DNA of 64,000 nt from Halodurantibacterium flavum (GCF_042681825.1 NZ_JBHUGH010000038.1:62001-126000), one strand, 5' to 3'; shown: positions 16,833 to 25,799, numbered from the stretch's first letter. Program-made: numbers and translations. The notes: a model not told the origin generated them from the sequence alone.

Positions 16833-18563
16833 CTAGCGCGAATTCGCCGCAACAACCGCCGCGCCGCGTCCCGGGCGGTGGCTGACCGGGTTTCCTGGTA
16901 CATTACGCCTGTTGCGATACACCGCGACGCCCTCCATGGAGCGGTTGAAAACCGTCGACAGCCGCGCGCCAGCAGCTGCGTCCGAAAGCTCACCAGCCGC
17001 CTGCAGGAGTTCCGAACGTGTTGCATATCCGGTTCCGGCCACCAGAAGGATCGCGTCGGCGTGCCGCGCGACCAGCCGGGCGTCGACCACCGGGAGCACA
17101 GGCGGACTGTCAAGGATGATCACGTCGAAGACCTCGCGCGCCTCGGCGACCAGCCGGGCAAATGCCCCGTCCGTCAACAGCGTATCGGTCGGTCCGGTCG
17201 CTGCCGCGGCACCAGCGATGATTTCTGCCCCGCTGAACGGATCGCGCAGGCAAAAGGCGGGTCCCGCGCGATCGGGCGCCCGCAGGTAGTCAAGCAGCCC
17301 GAGTTCGGGCGCAAGCCCCGCCAGTTCATGCAGCCCCGGGTGGCGCAGATCGCTGTCGATCAGAAGAACACGCCGTCCTGCGCCCTCGAAACTGCGGGCA
17401 AGCGCAAGCGAGATGGTGCTTTTGCCCTCGCCAGCCAGCGCAGAGGCCACCAGGACGACCTGCGCCCCATCCCGGTCGAGACCCAGCCGGATCTTGCGGA
17501 CAGCCTCTGCAAACGGGCCAAGCGGGTCCGTGGCAATGCCATCGGCAGGAAGCAGCAGGGCGGCTGGGGGAACTGCGGCCAACACGGGCAGACCCAACAG
17601 GTTCTGCAACTGGCGCTGCGTCGTGACACCGCCCGCGTGAAACTCGCGCAGGAAGGCTGCCCCAAGGCCCAGCCCCAAGCCAAGCGCAAGCGCCACGGCA
17701 AGCGTCATGCGCCGGTTCGGAAAGGCCGGAGTCGCCGGAATCACGGCCGCCGAAACCAATCGGCTGTCCGCAACCTGAAGAATGGTCTGGGCGTCGAGAT
17801 CCCGCAGCCGGTCAAGATGGACCATATAGTGGCGGCGGCCCGCCTCAAGCTCCTGCACAAGGGGAACAGGTGCAACCGCCACGCCGCCCTGGCTTGCCAC
17901 CGCGGCCTCGGCGCGTACGACGCTTGCCGCGGCGCGGTCCAGATGCCCCTGCACCACGTCGCGGGCGACCGTGGCAGCGGCGATCTTTGCGGCGACCTGC
18001 CGGGCCATATATACGTCGGCCAGCGCGTCGGCCAGCCGGGCGGCCTGGGCAGGGTCAGCGTCCCGGACAGAAACGGCAAGGATATGCGTCAGCCCCCGCC
18101 GCCGGACCGTGACCCGTTCACGAAAGACGCGCAGCGTCGCCAGATCCGATCCGCCCTCTGCGGCAGGGCCTGGACCAAAAAGCAGATCTCTCAGCCGCGG
18201 CGGGCCGGCAAGGGAGGCCGGCGTGAGCCCTTCCCGCGTGATCACGGCCAGCAGGGTCGTATCGGCGCGCAGTATCTCTACCTCGCTGTCCACCCGCGCG
18301 CTCTCGCTGGCTTGCGACGTCGTCGGACGGCGCGGGTCGAGCAATTCGGCAGGTGACGGGTCGACCAGAAGCAAGGCCGTCGCCTGATATTGCGGTGTCG
18401 CGGCCATCAGCCAGAGCATGGCAAGCACCAGAACCGCTGCCGCGATACCTGTGATCATGCCGGATTGCCGTTGCACCAGGGCAATGGCTTCCTTCAGGCC
18501 AGGATCATGCTCTGCTCGCTCCATCCACCTGTCCGCCAAGGCATCCGCCAGACACCGTTTCAT
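16833..18563 (-). CDS. Wzz/BY-kinase fusion for polysaccharide chain control
   Basis: The 576-residue protein has a Wzz-like chain-length domain between two membrane helices (about residues 37-56 and 270-290) and a C-terminal BY-kinase/ParA-like domain. That domain has Walker A ASALAGEGKST, Walker A' VLLIDSDLRH and Walker B VIILDSPP. Such proteins drive and time export of exopolysaccharide at the inner membrane. The usual C-terminal tyrosine cluster is missing: only one tyrosine (VYRN) is in the last 40 residues. No wza, wzx or wzy gene lies nearby, so it is an orphan. The upstream 240 bp to the OMP gene holds only promoters, as far as I can see. Confidence 0.85.
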   Translation of the reverse strand: MKRCLADALADRWMERAEHDPGLKEAIALVQRQSGMITGIAAAVLVLAMLWLMAATPQYQATALLLVDPSPAELLDPRRPTTSQASESARVDSEVEILRADTTLLAVITREGLTPASLAGPPRLRDLLFGPGPAAEGGSDLATLRVFRERVTVRRRGLTHILAVSVRDADPAQAARLADALADVYMARQVAAKIAAATVARDVVQGHLDRAAASVVRAEAAVASQGGVAVAPVPLVQELEAGRRHYMVHLDRLRDLDAQTILQVADSRLVSAAVIPATPAFPNRRMTLAVALALGLGLGLGAAFLREFHAGGVTTQRQLQNLLGLPVLAAVPPAALLLPADGIATDPLGPFAEAVRKIRLGLDRDGAQVVLVASALAGEGKSTISLALARSFEGAGRRVLLIDSDLRHPGLHELAGLAPELGLLDYLRAPDRAGPAFCLRDPFSGAEIIAGAAAATGPTDTLLTDGAFARLVAEAREVFDVIILDSPPVLPVVDARLVARHADAILLVAGTGYATRSELLQAAGELSDAAAGARLSTVFNRSMEGVAVYRNRRNVPGNPVSHRPGRGAAVVAANSR

Positions 18564-18620
18564 ACAACCTTAACGATAGTAGCAGGCGGATACTTTTCAG
18601 GCAAGGCTGATACATCATAA

Positions 18621-18650
18621 GAAAAAGGGCCGCCCCGGCGGGACGGCCCC
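18621..18650 (-). terminator. Rho-independent terminator of the YceI gene
   Basis: A GC-rich hairpin built from GGGCCG and CGGCCC, with further inner pairing, is followed on the minus strand by TTTTT (AAAAA at 18622-18626). It lies about 30 bp beyond the stop of the YceI-like gene and separates it from the Wzz/BY-kinase gene transcribed in the same direction. Confidence 0.75.
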
Positions 18651-18680
18651 ATCGCCGTGTTGCGGCGCAGATCGCCCGGA

Positions 18681-19256
18681 TTACTCCGCGCGCATGGCCT
18701 CGATCGAGACCTGAACCTCGACCTCATCGCTTACAAACGGCGCAAAGAGATCGAGGCCGTAATCGCTGCGCAGCAGCGTCGTGGTCGCGTCGAAACCGGC
18801 CCAGGCACGCCCCTCCATCGGGTGGTCGCCTGCCTGGTTCAGGCGCGCGTCCAGCACCACCTCTTGCGTGACGCCGTTCAGCGTCAGATCGCCAGTGATG
18901 AGCGCGGTGTCCTCACCCGTGACTTCGATCGAGGTGGAGGTGAAAGTGACGGTTTCGTCCGCGCCACCAAAGAAGTCATCACCCATGAAGTGCTCGAAAC
19001 GCCCTTCCCAACCGGTGAACATGCTGCTTACGGGAAAGGAGACGGTGACGGAGGATGCCGCCGGATCTTCCTGGTCGAACTGGATCTCGCCCTCGAAGCC
19101 GGAGAACATGCCCCAGGTCGTCGAATAGCCGAGGTGATCGTAGGAGAACAGGATCTGGCTGTGGCTCGGGTCCAGCACATAGGGCTCGGGGGCAGCGACG
19201 GCAGCGGTGGCGAGGGTCGAGAACGCAAGCGCCGAGGCGGTCATCAGGTGTTTCAT
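18681..19256 (-). CDS. YceI family periplasmic protein
   Basis: The 191-residue protein has a signal peptide (about residues 1-21, ATAAVAA) and the YceI lipocalin-like barrel: YVLDPSHSQILFSYDHLG, FEGEIQFD, the HFMGDDFF segment and TGDLTLNGVTQEV. The family binds long polyisoprenoid lipids; in many bacteria it is periplasmic and induced by stress or high pH. AAGGAG precedes the ATG; the longer frame to 19331 is rejected because the signal peptide begins here. It is monocistronic with its own terminator. Confidence 0.9.
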   Translation of the reverse strand: MKHLMTASALAFSTLATAAVAAPEPYVLDPSHSQILFSYDHLGYSTTWGMFSGFEGEIQFDQEDPAASSVTVSFPVSSMFTGWEGRFEHFMGDDFFGGADETVTFTSTSIEVTGEDTALITGDLTLNGVTQEVVLDARLNQAGDHPMEGRAWAGFDATTTLLRSDYGLDLFAPFVSDEVEVQVSIEAMRAE

Positions 19257-19394
19257 GGATCGCTCCTTGAGAGGATTTAGAGAGGGGTTTTTCTGCCTCT
19301 GCAACATTTCCTTCCTGGGCACATGCTGCAACCCCGTACCTGCTCACAGCCGCTGTGCAGGGACAAACAACACGTTTTCGCGGGTGCAATCCGC

Positions 19395-19422
19395 TTGCAT
19401 CATGATCGCGCAGGTGTATAAC
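19395..19422 (+). promoter_or_regulatory. Candidate sigma-70 promoter for the rpsF operon
   Basis: TTGCAT and TATAAC are separated by 16 bp, about 105 bp upstream of rpsF on its strand. No other match of similar quality was noticed in the 190-bp spacer. This is an eye-made assignment without transcription-start evidence. Confidence 0.4.
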
Positions 19423-19525
19423 GCGCCATCCTTCCGCATATGCGAAACCGGCGTATCCTCTCGCAAGCGGGTCGCGGAAGGTTCTGCCCGCCTCTGAAGT
19501 GCGCCTGATATGACTGGAGTGCTGC

Positions 19526-19906
19526 ATGCCGCTTTATGAGCATGTCTTTATCTCGCGCCAGGATCTTTCCAACGCGCAGGCCGAAGGGCTGATCGAACAC
19601 TTCTCCTCCGTACTCGGGGATAACGGCGGCAAGGTCGTCGAGCACGAGTACTGGGGCGTCAAGACGATGGCCTACAAGATCAACAAGAACCGCAAGGGCC
19701 ACTATGCCTACCTGCGTTCGGATGCGCCTGCCGCAGCCGTGCAGGAGATGGAGCGCCTGATGCGTCTGCACGAGGACGTGATGCGCGTTCTGACCGTCAA
19801 GGTCGACGCGCATGAAGACGGCCCCTCGGTCCAGATGCAAAAGCGTGACGACCGTGAGCGTGGTGACCGGGGTGACCGCGGTGATCGCGGCGACCGTCGT
19901 CGTTGA
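19526..19906 (+). CDS. rpsF: 30S ribosomal protein S6
   Basis: The 126-residue protein begins MPLYEHVFISRQDLS and contains the S6 signature around EYWGVKTMAYKINKNRKGHY. S6 binds S18 in the platform of the 30S subunit. The C-terminal tail is a run of charged RGD repeats (DRGDRGDRGDRRR), a typical alphaproteobacterial extension. It is first of the conserved rpsF-rpsR-rplI operon, with a 29-bp gap to rpsR. Confidence 0.97.
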   Translation: MPLYEHVFISRQDLSNAQAEGLIEHFSSVLGDNGGKVVEHEYWGVKTMAYKINKNRKGHYAYLRSDAPAAAVQEMERLMRLHEDVMRVLTVKVDAHEDGPSVQMQKRDDRERGDRGDRGDRGDRRR

Positions 19907-19935
19907 TCCGGGGCTTGAGGAAAGGATTCTGATCC

Positions 19936-20163
19936 ATGGCTAACAAACCGTTTTTCCGTCGCCGCAAGGTCTGCCCCTTCTCGGGCGAGAATGCACCTGC
20001 GATCGACTACAAGGATGTGCGTCTTCTGCAGCGCTACATCTCCGAGCGTGGCAAGATCGTCCCGTCGCGCATTACCGCCGTTTCGGCAAAGAAGCAGCGT
20101 GAACTGGCCCGCGCGATCAAGCGCGCCCGCTTCCTCGCCCTGCTTCCCTATGCCGTGAAGTAA
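19936..20163 (+). CDS. rpsR: 30S ribosomal protein S18
   Basis: The 75-residue protein has the family signature beginning at the RRRKVCPF segment and the IDYKDVRLLQRYI and SRITAVSAKKQRELARAIKRAR regions. It pairs with S6 on the 30S platform. A single cysteine (KVCPF) is present, so it is not the zinc-binding four-cysteine form. It sits between rpsF and rplI, 12 bp before the latter. Confidence 0.97.
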   Translation: MANKPFFRRRKVCPFSGENAPAIDYKDVRLLQRYISERGKIVPSRITAVSAKKQRELARAIKRARFLALLPYAVK

Positions 20164-20175
20164 GGAGAGACCGAT

Positions 20176-20748
20176 ATGCAAGTCATCCTTCTGGAACGTG
20201 TGGCCAAGCTTGGCCAGATGGGCGAGGTCGTGAACGTCAAGGACGGCTACGCCCGCAACTTCCTTCTGCCGCAGGGCAAGGCGCTGCGCGCATCCGAGGC
20301 GAACATCAAGTCGTTCGAGGGTCGCAAGGCCCAGCTTGAGGCCCAGAACCTCGAGACCCGCAAGGAAGCCGAGGCGCTCGCCGAGAAGCTGGGCGGCCAG
20401 AGCTTTGTGGTCATCCGCTCCGCGTCGGACGCAGGCGGCCTTTACGGGTCGGTCACGACCCGCGATGCGGCCGAGGCCGCGACCGAGGCGGGCTTTACCG
20501 TTTCGCGCGCCCAGGTCGTGCTGAACCAGCCGATCAAGGAACTGGGTCTGCACACGGTCGATGTCGTGCTGCACCCCGAGGTGACGGTTCAGATCACCCT
20601 GAACGTCGCACGCTCGAACGAGGAAGCCGAAGTCCAGGCCTCGGGCAAGTCGATCCAGCAGATCGCAGCCGAGGAAGAGGCCGCGGCCGAATACGAGATC
20701 TCGGAGCTTTTCGACGAGATCGGTGCCGCGCAGGACGACGACGAATAA
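20176..20748 (+). CDS. rplI: 50S ribosomal protein L9
   Basis: The 190-residue protein has the N-terminal 23S rRNA-binding motif (VAKLGQMGEVVNVKDGYARN, then FLLPQGKA), the long connecting helix (about residues 40-75) and the C-terminal domain with GLYGSVTTRD. An acidic tail of about 40 residues (EEEAAAEYE to QDDDE) exceeds the E. coli length (149), as is usual for alphaproteobacteria. It is last in the rpsF operon and is followed by a strong terminator. Confidence 0.97.
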   Translation: MQVILLERVAKLGQMGEVVNVKDGYARNFLLPQGKALRASEANIKSFEGRKAQLEAQNLETRKEAEALAEKLGGQSFVVIRSASDAGGLYGSVTTRDAAEAATEAGFTVSRAQVVLNQPIKELGLHTVDVVLHPEVTVQITLNVARSNEEAEVQASGKSIQQIAAEEEAAAEYEISELFDEIGAAQDDDE

Positions 20749-20777
20749 GGGGCGTTCATCGCCACAAGAGCATAAGG

Positions 20778-20810
20778 AAAGGCCGCGCCATCATCGGGCG
20801 CGGCCTTTTT
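20778..20810 (+). terminator. Rho-independent terminator of the rpsF-rpsR-rplI operon
   Basis: AAAGGCCGCGCC pairs with GGCGCGGCCTTT around an 8- to 9-nt loop, and T residues continue after the stem. The hairpin touches the stop codon of the convergent sulfotransferase gene at 20810, so it may serve both. Confidence 0.85.
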
Positions 20811-21676
20811 CATTTCGCGGTACCTCCTGCCGCCCGCAGCGCCTGCCACTCGCCGCGCCGGGCGCGCATCTTTGCCAGAAAGTGGTTGTAAAGCGCCACG
20901 TCCTTCGGGTTCCGCGCCTCGATGCGCGCGCGCAGTTCCGGCGTCAACTCGACCTCGTTATCCGCCGTCCCTTCGGTCATGCGCAGTCGCGCAGAGGGCC
21001 GGACATCCAGCCCGTGCAGCCGCATCAGGATGTCGAAGGACATCGGATACATCTCCTGTATGCCGATGAAAGTATAGAGCCGCTCGACCCGCGCGATCCC
21101 CTCTTCCAGCCCATAGTCACGCCCGACGAGATAATCGAACATCATGTCCGAAGAATCCGGGTCGTTTTCGAGATAATGCTCGAATGTCGGACAGGCGCGG
21201 ATGAAGGCGCGATAGGGCGGATGAGCGGGTGTCCTTTGATAGCGGTAATGCGAGATGACTCGGGCCACCGGCGACCGGAGGAAGGTGAAGAACAGCGCGT
21301 CGGGGAAGACGGCGCGCAACCGGTCCACATGTTCATGATGGATGTGCCCCGACATCGACCGCATCACGCCCGGCTGATAGCGCACCAGCGCCTGATCGAG
21401 CACCCCGTGCATTTCCGCGCGCAGACGTTCGGCCAGCCCCTCATGCACCACATCGTCGGTCCCAAGGCCGCTGAAATCGTTGTGGAGCGAATGATAGCCG
21501 CCGATATGGCGCTGCAATTCGGCGACCAGCGAAGAACCGGCGGTCTTGGGGATGTGCTGAAAGATCGTGAGCCCACCTTCCGCGCGCCGATGAGACGCAA
21601 TGTAATCCACAAGCGGAAGGCGCGACCAAAGCTCATGCCGCTGGCTCTGCGGGGTGGTTTCGGGTGCGGTGTCCAT
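20810..21676 (-). CDS. Sulfotransferase family protein
   Basis: The 288-residue protein has the two PAPS-binding motifs of the sulfotransferase-2 family: a 5'-phosphosulfate loop (IFQHIPKTAGSSL) near residue 40 and a 3'-phosphate site (FLRSPVARVISHYRY) near residue 125. It is expected to transfer sulfate from PAPS to a carbohydrate or similar acceptor; the acceptor is unknown. No membrane helix is seen. The chosen start is the ATG just before the homologous region; the open frame continues to 21808. It is convergent with rplI and divergent from the SMR gene. Confidence 0.82.
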   Translation of the reverse strand: MDTAPETTPQSQRHELWSRLPLVDYIASHRRAEGGLTIFQHIPKTAGSSLVAELQRHIGGYHSLHNDFSGLGTDDVVHEGLAERLRAEMHGVLDQALVRYQPGVMRSMSGHIHHEHVDRLRAVFPDALFFTFLRSPVARVISHYRYQRTPAHPPYRAFIRACPTFEHYLENDPDSSDMMFDYLVGRDYGLEEGIARVERLYTFIGIQEMYPMSFDILMRLHGLDVRPSARLRMTEGTADNEVELTPELRARIEARNPKDVALYNHFLAKMRARRGEWQALRAAGGTAK

Positions 21677-21788
21677 GACAGTTTCAATCCTTCGCTCGGA
21701 CCCGGCAAGGGATCGCAGAATGCCGCCGGCGTGACAACCCTGCGCGACTGTGGAAGGATCGGGCGGTCTTTTCCTGCCAAGGTCCGCC

Positions 21789-22133
21789 ATGCCCTCTGCT
21801 TTCGTCACCTACCTGATGCTCCTGACCGCCATCGCGCTGGAGGTGGTCGGAACCAGCTTTCTCCAACGGTCAGAGCAGTTCACCAAAGCGGTGCCGACCG
21901 TGCTGATGGCGGTGTCTTACCTCGGCGCCTTCTTTTTCCTGTCGCAGGTCCTGCGCGTGATGCCCGTGGGAGTCGCCTACGCGATCTGGAGCGGACTTGG
22001 CATCGTCCTGATCTCGGCCATCGGCTTTTTCGTCTTTGGCCAACGGCTCGACCTACCGGCGGTGCTCGGGCTTGTGCTCATCATCGCGGGTGTGCTGGTC
22101 ATCAACCTCTTTTCGCGCACCGTGCAGCACTAA
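21789..22133 (+). CDS. Small multidrug resistance (SMR) transporter
   Basis: The 114-residue protein has four membrane helices and the essential glutamate of helix 1 (AIALEVVGTSFL, equivalent to E14 of EmrE), plus the helix 3 segment AYAIWSGLGIV. It works as an antiparallel homodimer exporting cationic drugs or guanidinium in exchange for protons; the subclass (Qac or Gdx) cannot be fixed by eye. An in-frame start 39 bp upstream is rejected because homology begins here. It is followed by a bidirectional terminator shared with tig. Confidence 0.88.
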   Translation: MPSAFVTYLMLLTAIALEVVGTSFLQRSEQFTKAVPTVLMAVSYLGAFFFLSQVLRVMPVGVAYAIWSGLGIVLISAIGFFVFGQRLDLPAVLGLVLIIAGVLVINLFSRTVQH

Positions 22134-22135
22134 AG

Positions 22136-22162
22136 CAAAAGGCCGCCCCGAGGGGCGGCCCT
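22136..22162. terminator. Bidirectional terminator between SMR gene and tig
   Basis: GGCCGCCCC and GGGGCGGCC form a compact hairpin at 22141-22160. The minus strand continues CCTTTTGCT, giving a short T-run for tig. The SMR stop is a few bases to the left, so the element probably also ends that transcript. Confidence 0.7.
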
Positions 22163-22184
22163 GCCAATCCGCTTGCGCGGAACC

Positions 22185-23510
22185 TTACATCTGGTCCAGC
22201 GCCTCGACGGCTTTCTGCAGGTCGTCCTTGGACACCTCTTTGTCGGTGACATTGGCGCCCTCGACGATGTGATCCACAACCTTGTCTTCAAAGATCGGCG
22301 CGCGAAGCTGCTGCTGCACGGCGGCGTTCTTCTGCACGAATTCGAAGAAGGCGCGTTCCTGCCCCGGATACTGACGCGCCTGCGCCAGAACCGCCTGGGT
22401 CATTTCCGCATCGGTCACTTCCACCTCGGCCTTGCGCCCGACCTCGGCCAGCAGCAGGCCCAGACGCACGCGGCGCTCGGCGAGCGTCTTGTGCTCGTCC
22501 TTCACCTCGATCTCGCCGTGGTTATGGCCCTGCACCTCGGGGTTTTCCTCGTGCCAGAGCTGGTGCGCGATCTGCTGCGCTTCGGCCTCAACAAGGCTCG
22601 GCGGCAGGTCGAACTTCACCAGGTCGTCCAGCTGGTCAAGCAGCGCACGCTTCATCACCGCGCGGGCCGCGCCCTTGTATTCGGCTTCCAGCCGCTCGGC
22701 GATCTGGGTCTTCAGCGCGTCGAGGCTTTCGGCCCCGAACTGCTTGGCCAGATCGTCGTTGATCTCGGCGGCCTTCGGCGCCTTGACCGCCTTCACCTTG
22801 CATTCGAACACCGCGTCCTTGCCGGCGAGGTTCTGGGCGCCGTATTCCTCGGGGAAGGTCACGTTCACGTTCAGCTCGTCGCCGGCCTTTGCGCCGACCA
22901 GCTGGGTCTCGAAGCCCGGGATGAAAGAGTTCGAGCCGAGCACGAGCGGGTAATCCTCGGCCGCGCCACCGTCAAACGCCTCTCCGTCCACCTTGCCGAG
23001 GAAGTCGATCACGACCTGATCGCCCTCTTCCGCGGCGCCGTCCTTGTCGTCAAAGCTCTGGGCGGTCTCGGCGAGGTTCTTGAGCGCGTCCTGCACGGCC
23101 TCATCCTCGGCCTTGACGACCAGACGTTCCAGCGTCACCGAACCCAGATCGACCTCGGGGATGTCGGGCAGCGCCTCATAGGTCATCGCCACGACAACGT
23201 CGTCGCCTTCCTTCCAGTCCTCGTTCGTCATCTTGACGTCGGGCTGGACCGCCGGGCGGTGGCCCGTCGCCTCGAAATGGTCGCGCATCGCGCCGTCAAT
23301 GGCGTCCTGCATCGCGTCGCCCAGCAGGCGCTGACCGAACTGCTTGCGCAGGATGGCCAGCGGCACCTTGCCCTTGCGAAAGCCCTTGATCTCGATCTCG
23401 GGCTGGGCCTCGACCAGTTTTTCCTGCACCTTGGCGTCCAGCTCGGCGGCGGACACGGTGATCGTGTAGCCGCGCTTCAGACCTTCGTTCAGGGTCTCGG
23501 TGACCTGCAT
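22185..23510 (-). CDS. tig: Trigger factor, ribosome-associated chaperone
   Basis: The 441-residue protein begins MQVTETLNEGLKRGY. It has the ribosome-binding segment with GFRKGKVPLAILRKQFG near residue 45, a FKBP-type peptidyl-prolyl isomerase domain (GDQVVIDFLGKVDG to about residue 240) and the helical C-terminal arm. It binds nascent chains at the exit tunnel and catalyses proline isomerisation. The open frame continues upstream through the tRNA-Leu gene; homology and the ATG 24 bp from the tRNA end fix the start. tRNA-Leu is immediately upstream on the same strand. Confidence 0.96.
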   Translation of the reverse strand: MQVTETLNEGLKRGYTITVSAAELDAKVQEKLVEAQPEIEIKGFRKGKVPLAILRKQFGQRLLGDAMQDAIDGAMRDHFEATGHRPAVQPDVKMTNEDWKEGDDVVVAMTYEALPDIPEVDLGSVTLERLVVKAEDEAVQDALKNLAETAQSFDDKDGAAEEGDQVVIDFLGKVDGEAFDGGAAEDYPLVLGSNSFIPGFETQLVGAKAGDELNVNVTFPEEYGAQNLAGKDAVFECKVKAVKAPKAAEINDDLAKQFGAESLDALKTQIAERLEAEYKGAARAVMKRALLDQLDDLVKFDLPPSLVEAEAQQIAHQLWHEENPEVQGHNHGEIEVKDEHKTLAERRVRLGLLLAEVGRKAEVEVTDAEMTQAVLAQARQYPGQERAFFEFVQKNAAVQQQLRAPIFEDKVVDHIVEGANVTDKEVSKDDLQKAVEALDQM

Positions 23511-23533
23511 GTGTTCGTCCTTCTTTCCCATCC

Positions 23534-23618
23534 TGGTGCGGGTGGAGGGACTTGAACCCCCACGCCTTGCGGCGCCAGAACCTAAATCTGGTGCGTCTGC
23601 CAATTTCGCCACACCCGC
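23534..23618 (-). tRNA. tRNA-Leu (anticodon UAG)
   Basis: The minus strand folds as a class II tRNA with acceptor stem GCGGGTG/CACCCGC and encoded CCA. The anticodon stem CCAGA/TCTGG surrounds the loop TTTAGGT (anticodon TAG). A long variable arm (CGCC...GGCG) precedes the T arm (GGGGGTTCAAGTCCC). It lies 24 bp upstream of tig on the same strand and is probably co-transcribed with it or read from a promoter just upstream. Confidence 0.95.
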
Positions 23619-23706
23619 ATAACCTGCAAGGCAGCCCGCAGGCCGCCCCGAAAATCCGCGTCCTTCTAGCAAAGCTCCATTCAGGATGCGAGAGGAAAAG
23701 AGCGGG

Positions 23707-25233
23707 TCACGTATTCTGGGCCAGCAGATCGCAAAGCACCGCCGGCAGGGTTTCCGGCAGATCCTCGGCGATCAGCCCGGGACCAAAGCGGCGGGCCGCT
23801 TCCACATGCAGCCACGCGCCCGTTGCCGCCGCCGTCTGCGCGTCCATTCCCCGCGCCAGCAACCCCGCGATGAACCCGGCCAGAACGTCCCCCGCCCCCG
23901 CCGTGGCAAGCCAGGGCGCGGCGCGTTCCCGCACGGCAGCGTTGACAAGAACAGGGCCGTGCGGGGCGGCGATCACCGTATCCGCCCCCTTGAACAGGAT
24001 CGTGCAGCCGGCGCGGGCCGCCGCATCCCGCGCCGCGTCGAGTTTGGAAAAGGCCGGGCCGGCCGTGGCACCCGCCGCCAGCCGCTCGGCGATGTCGGGA
24101 AAGAGCCGCGCGAATTCGCCGCCATGGGGCGTAAGAACGCAACGGTCATGCAACGCCGCGAAAAGCGCGTCGTCCTGCCCGATCAGCGTCAGGGCGTCGG
24201 CATCGAGAACCGTCGCGCGCCGCGCCGCAAGGGCCGTGGCCACCATATCCCGTTCCCGCAGCCCGAGGCTCAGGGCAGGCCCGAGGCAAAGCGCCGTGAT
24301 GCGCGGATCTTGAAGCATGGACGAAAGGGCGGCGCTGTCCGGAACCGGCCGCAGCATGATGGCATCCAGACGCGCCGCGTTTTCCGCAAGCGCGGCCGGC
24401 GGGCAACCGATCGTCACCAGCCCCGCCCCGATCCGCAACGCGCCGCGCGCCGCAAGACGGGCGGCACCGCCCTGCCCCGCCGATCCGCCCAGGACCAGAA
24501 GATGGCCAAAGGAAAACTTGTTCGCCATCTCCCGACCGCCCTTGCGCAAGATCTTGGGGGCAACTGCGACCTCTCGCGCGGCCTCGCCTTGCGCGGGATT
24601 ATCGCCAAGGCCGATGTCGCAGACCAGGACCTTGCCGCAGGCAAGGCCGCCTGCATCGAGCACATGCCCCAGCTTCAGCCTGTGAAAGGTCACTGTCAGA
24701 TCGGCCGGAATATAGACACCGCCCTCAAGCACCCGGCCGCTGTCGGCGCAGATACCAGACGGGATATCGACGGCCACGACGCGGGGTCGCGGCTGAAGCC
24801 CCGCCAGCGGATCGCGCGGCGGGATCAGCGGTCGCGCCAGCCCCGTGCCAAATAGAGCATCAACGATCAGGTCGCAGGGCGGCAGATCATCCTGCGCCAG
24901 CGGCGCAACGTCGCCAAGCGCCGTCCAGCGCCTGAAATTCGCGCCCGCATCGGGGGGCAGCCTGTCGGCGTCGCCGTAAAGCCGCACCCCCACCTGCCAC
25001 CCGCGCCCCTGCAGCAGCCGGGCAATGACAAAGCCGTCGCCGCCGTTATTGCCGGGTCCACATAGAACGACCACGCGGGGCCCGCCCTGCGCGAAGTCAG
25101 GAAATTCCCGATCTATTGCAGCGACGACACCGGCCCCCGCACGCTCCATCAGCTCTTGCCCCGTAACCGTTCCGCCCTGAATGGCGGCAGCCTCAATGGC
25201 GCGCATTTGGGCAGAAGTGAGAAGTTCGTTCAT
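23707..25233 (-). CDS. nnr: Bifunctional NAD(P)H-hydrate epimerase/dehydratase
   Basis: The 508-residue protein joins an N-terminal YjeF_N epimerase domain (CGPGNNGGDGFVIARLL near residue 60, VDALFGTGLARPL) to a C-terminal ribokinase-like dehydratase domain with the ATP/ADP-site motif TAGAGDVLAGFIAGLLARG. It repairs hydrated NADH and NADPH in the cytoplasm. The ATG has GGAG 8 nt upstream; a TTG at 25245 is an alternative. It is divergent from glnB with a 170-bp AT-rich promoter region between them. Confidence 0.93.
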   Translation of the reverse strand: MNELLTSAQMRAIEAAAIQGGTVTGQELMERAGAGVVAAIDREFPDFAQGGPRVVVLCGPGNNGGDGFVIARLLQGRGWQVGVRLYGDADRLPPDAGANFRRWTALGDVAPLAQDDLPPCDLIVDALFGTGLARPLIPPRDPLAGLQPRPRVVAVDIPSGICADSGRVLEGGVYIPADLTVTFHRLKLGHVLDAGGLACGKVLVCDIGLGDNPAQGEAAREVAVAPKILRKGGREMANKFSFGHLLVLGGSAGQGGAARLAARGALRIGAGLVTIGCPPAALAENAARLDAIMLRPVPDSAALSSMLQDPRITALCLGPALSLGLRERDMVATALAARRATVLDADALTLIGQDDALFAALHDRCVLTPHGGEFARLFPDIAERLAAGATAGPAFSKLDAARDAAARAGCTILFKGADTVIAAPHGPVLVNAAVRERAAPWLATAGAGDVLAGFIAGLLARGMDAQTAAATGAWLHVEAARRFGPGLIAEDLPETLPAVLCDLLAQNT

Positions 25234-25405
25234 TTCTTGCTCCAAATGAAATTTTTCATACCGCCGCTTTTGCGGACGCTGTGACTATTTTTTAGGCGGC
25301 TCATCGGATTTCGAACGGGCGCCTGCATCGGGTCCACCGTATCCGATTGTCCCCCCTGCGCGGAAGTGGTCTGACGGTTTGCGACGGACAGGCGAGGAGT
25401 CGAGC

Positions 25406-25744
25406 ATGAAAAAGATCGAAGCGATCATAAAGCCCTTCAAACTCGATGAGGTGAAGGAAGCGCTTCAGGATGTCGGCGTGCAGGGACTCTCGGTGATCGA
25501 GGTCAAGGGTTTCGGCCGTCAGAAGGGCCATACAGAGCTTTATCGCGGCGCCGAATACGTCGTGGACTTCCTGCCCAAGGTCAAGATCGAGGTCGTCCTT
25601 GCGGATGATCAGGTCGAAAGCGCCATCGAGGCAATCATTTCCGCGGCGCGCACCGACAAGATCGGGGATGGCAAGATCTTCGTCAGCCCGGTCGAACAGG
25701 TGATCCGCATCCGCACCGGCGAAACCGGCGAAGACGCCGTCTGA
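25406..25744 (+). CDS. glnB: Nitrogen regulatory protein P-II
   Basis: The 112-residue PII protein begins MKKIEAIIKPFKLDEVKEAL and has the T-loop GRQKGHTELYRGAEYVVDF with the uridylylated tyrosine (Y51 in ELYRG), plus DKIGDGKIFV. It senses 2-oxoglutarate, ATP/ADP and glutamine and controls glutamine synthetase adenylylation and NtrB. The neighbouring glnA 55 bp downstream supports GlnB rather than GlnK, which normally pairs with amtB. GAGGAG precedes the ATG; the frame upstream to 25379 is not homologous. Confidence 0.95.
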   Translation: MKKIEAIIKPFKLDEVKEALQDVGVQGLSVIEVKGFGRQKGHTELYRGAEYVVDFLPKVKIEVVLADDQVESAIEAIISAARTDKIGDGKIFVSPVEQVIRIRTGETGEDAV

Positions 25745-25799
25745 GATCGGGCCCGCCAGAGGCCCGCAACGCAATGCTCAACGAAAGGGAAGAAGGTTT

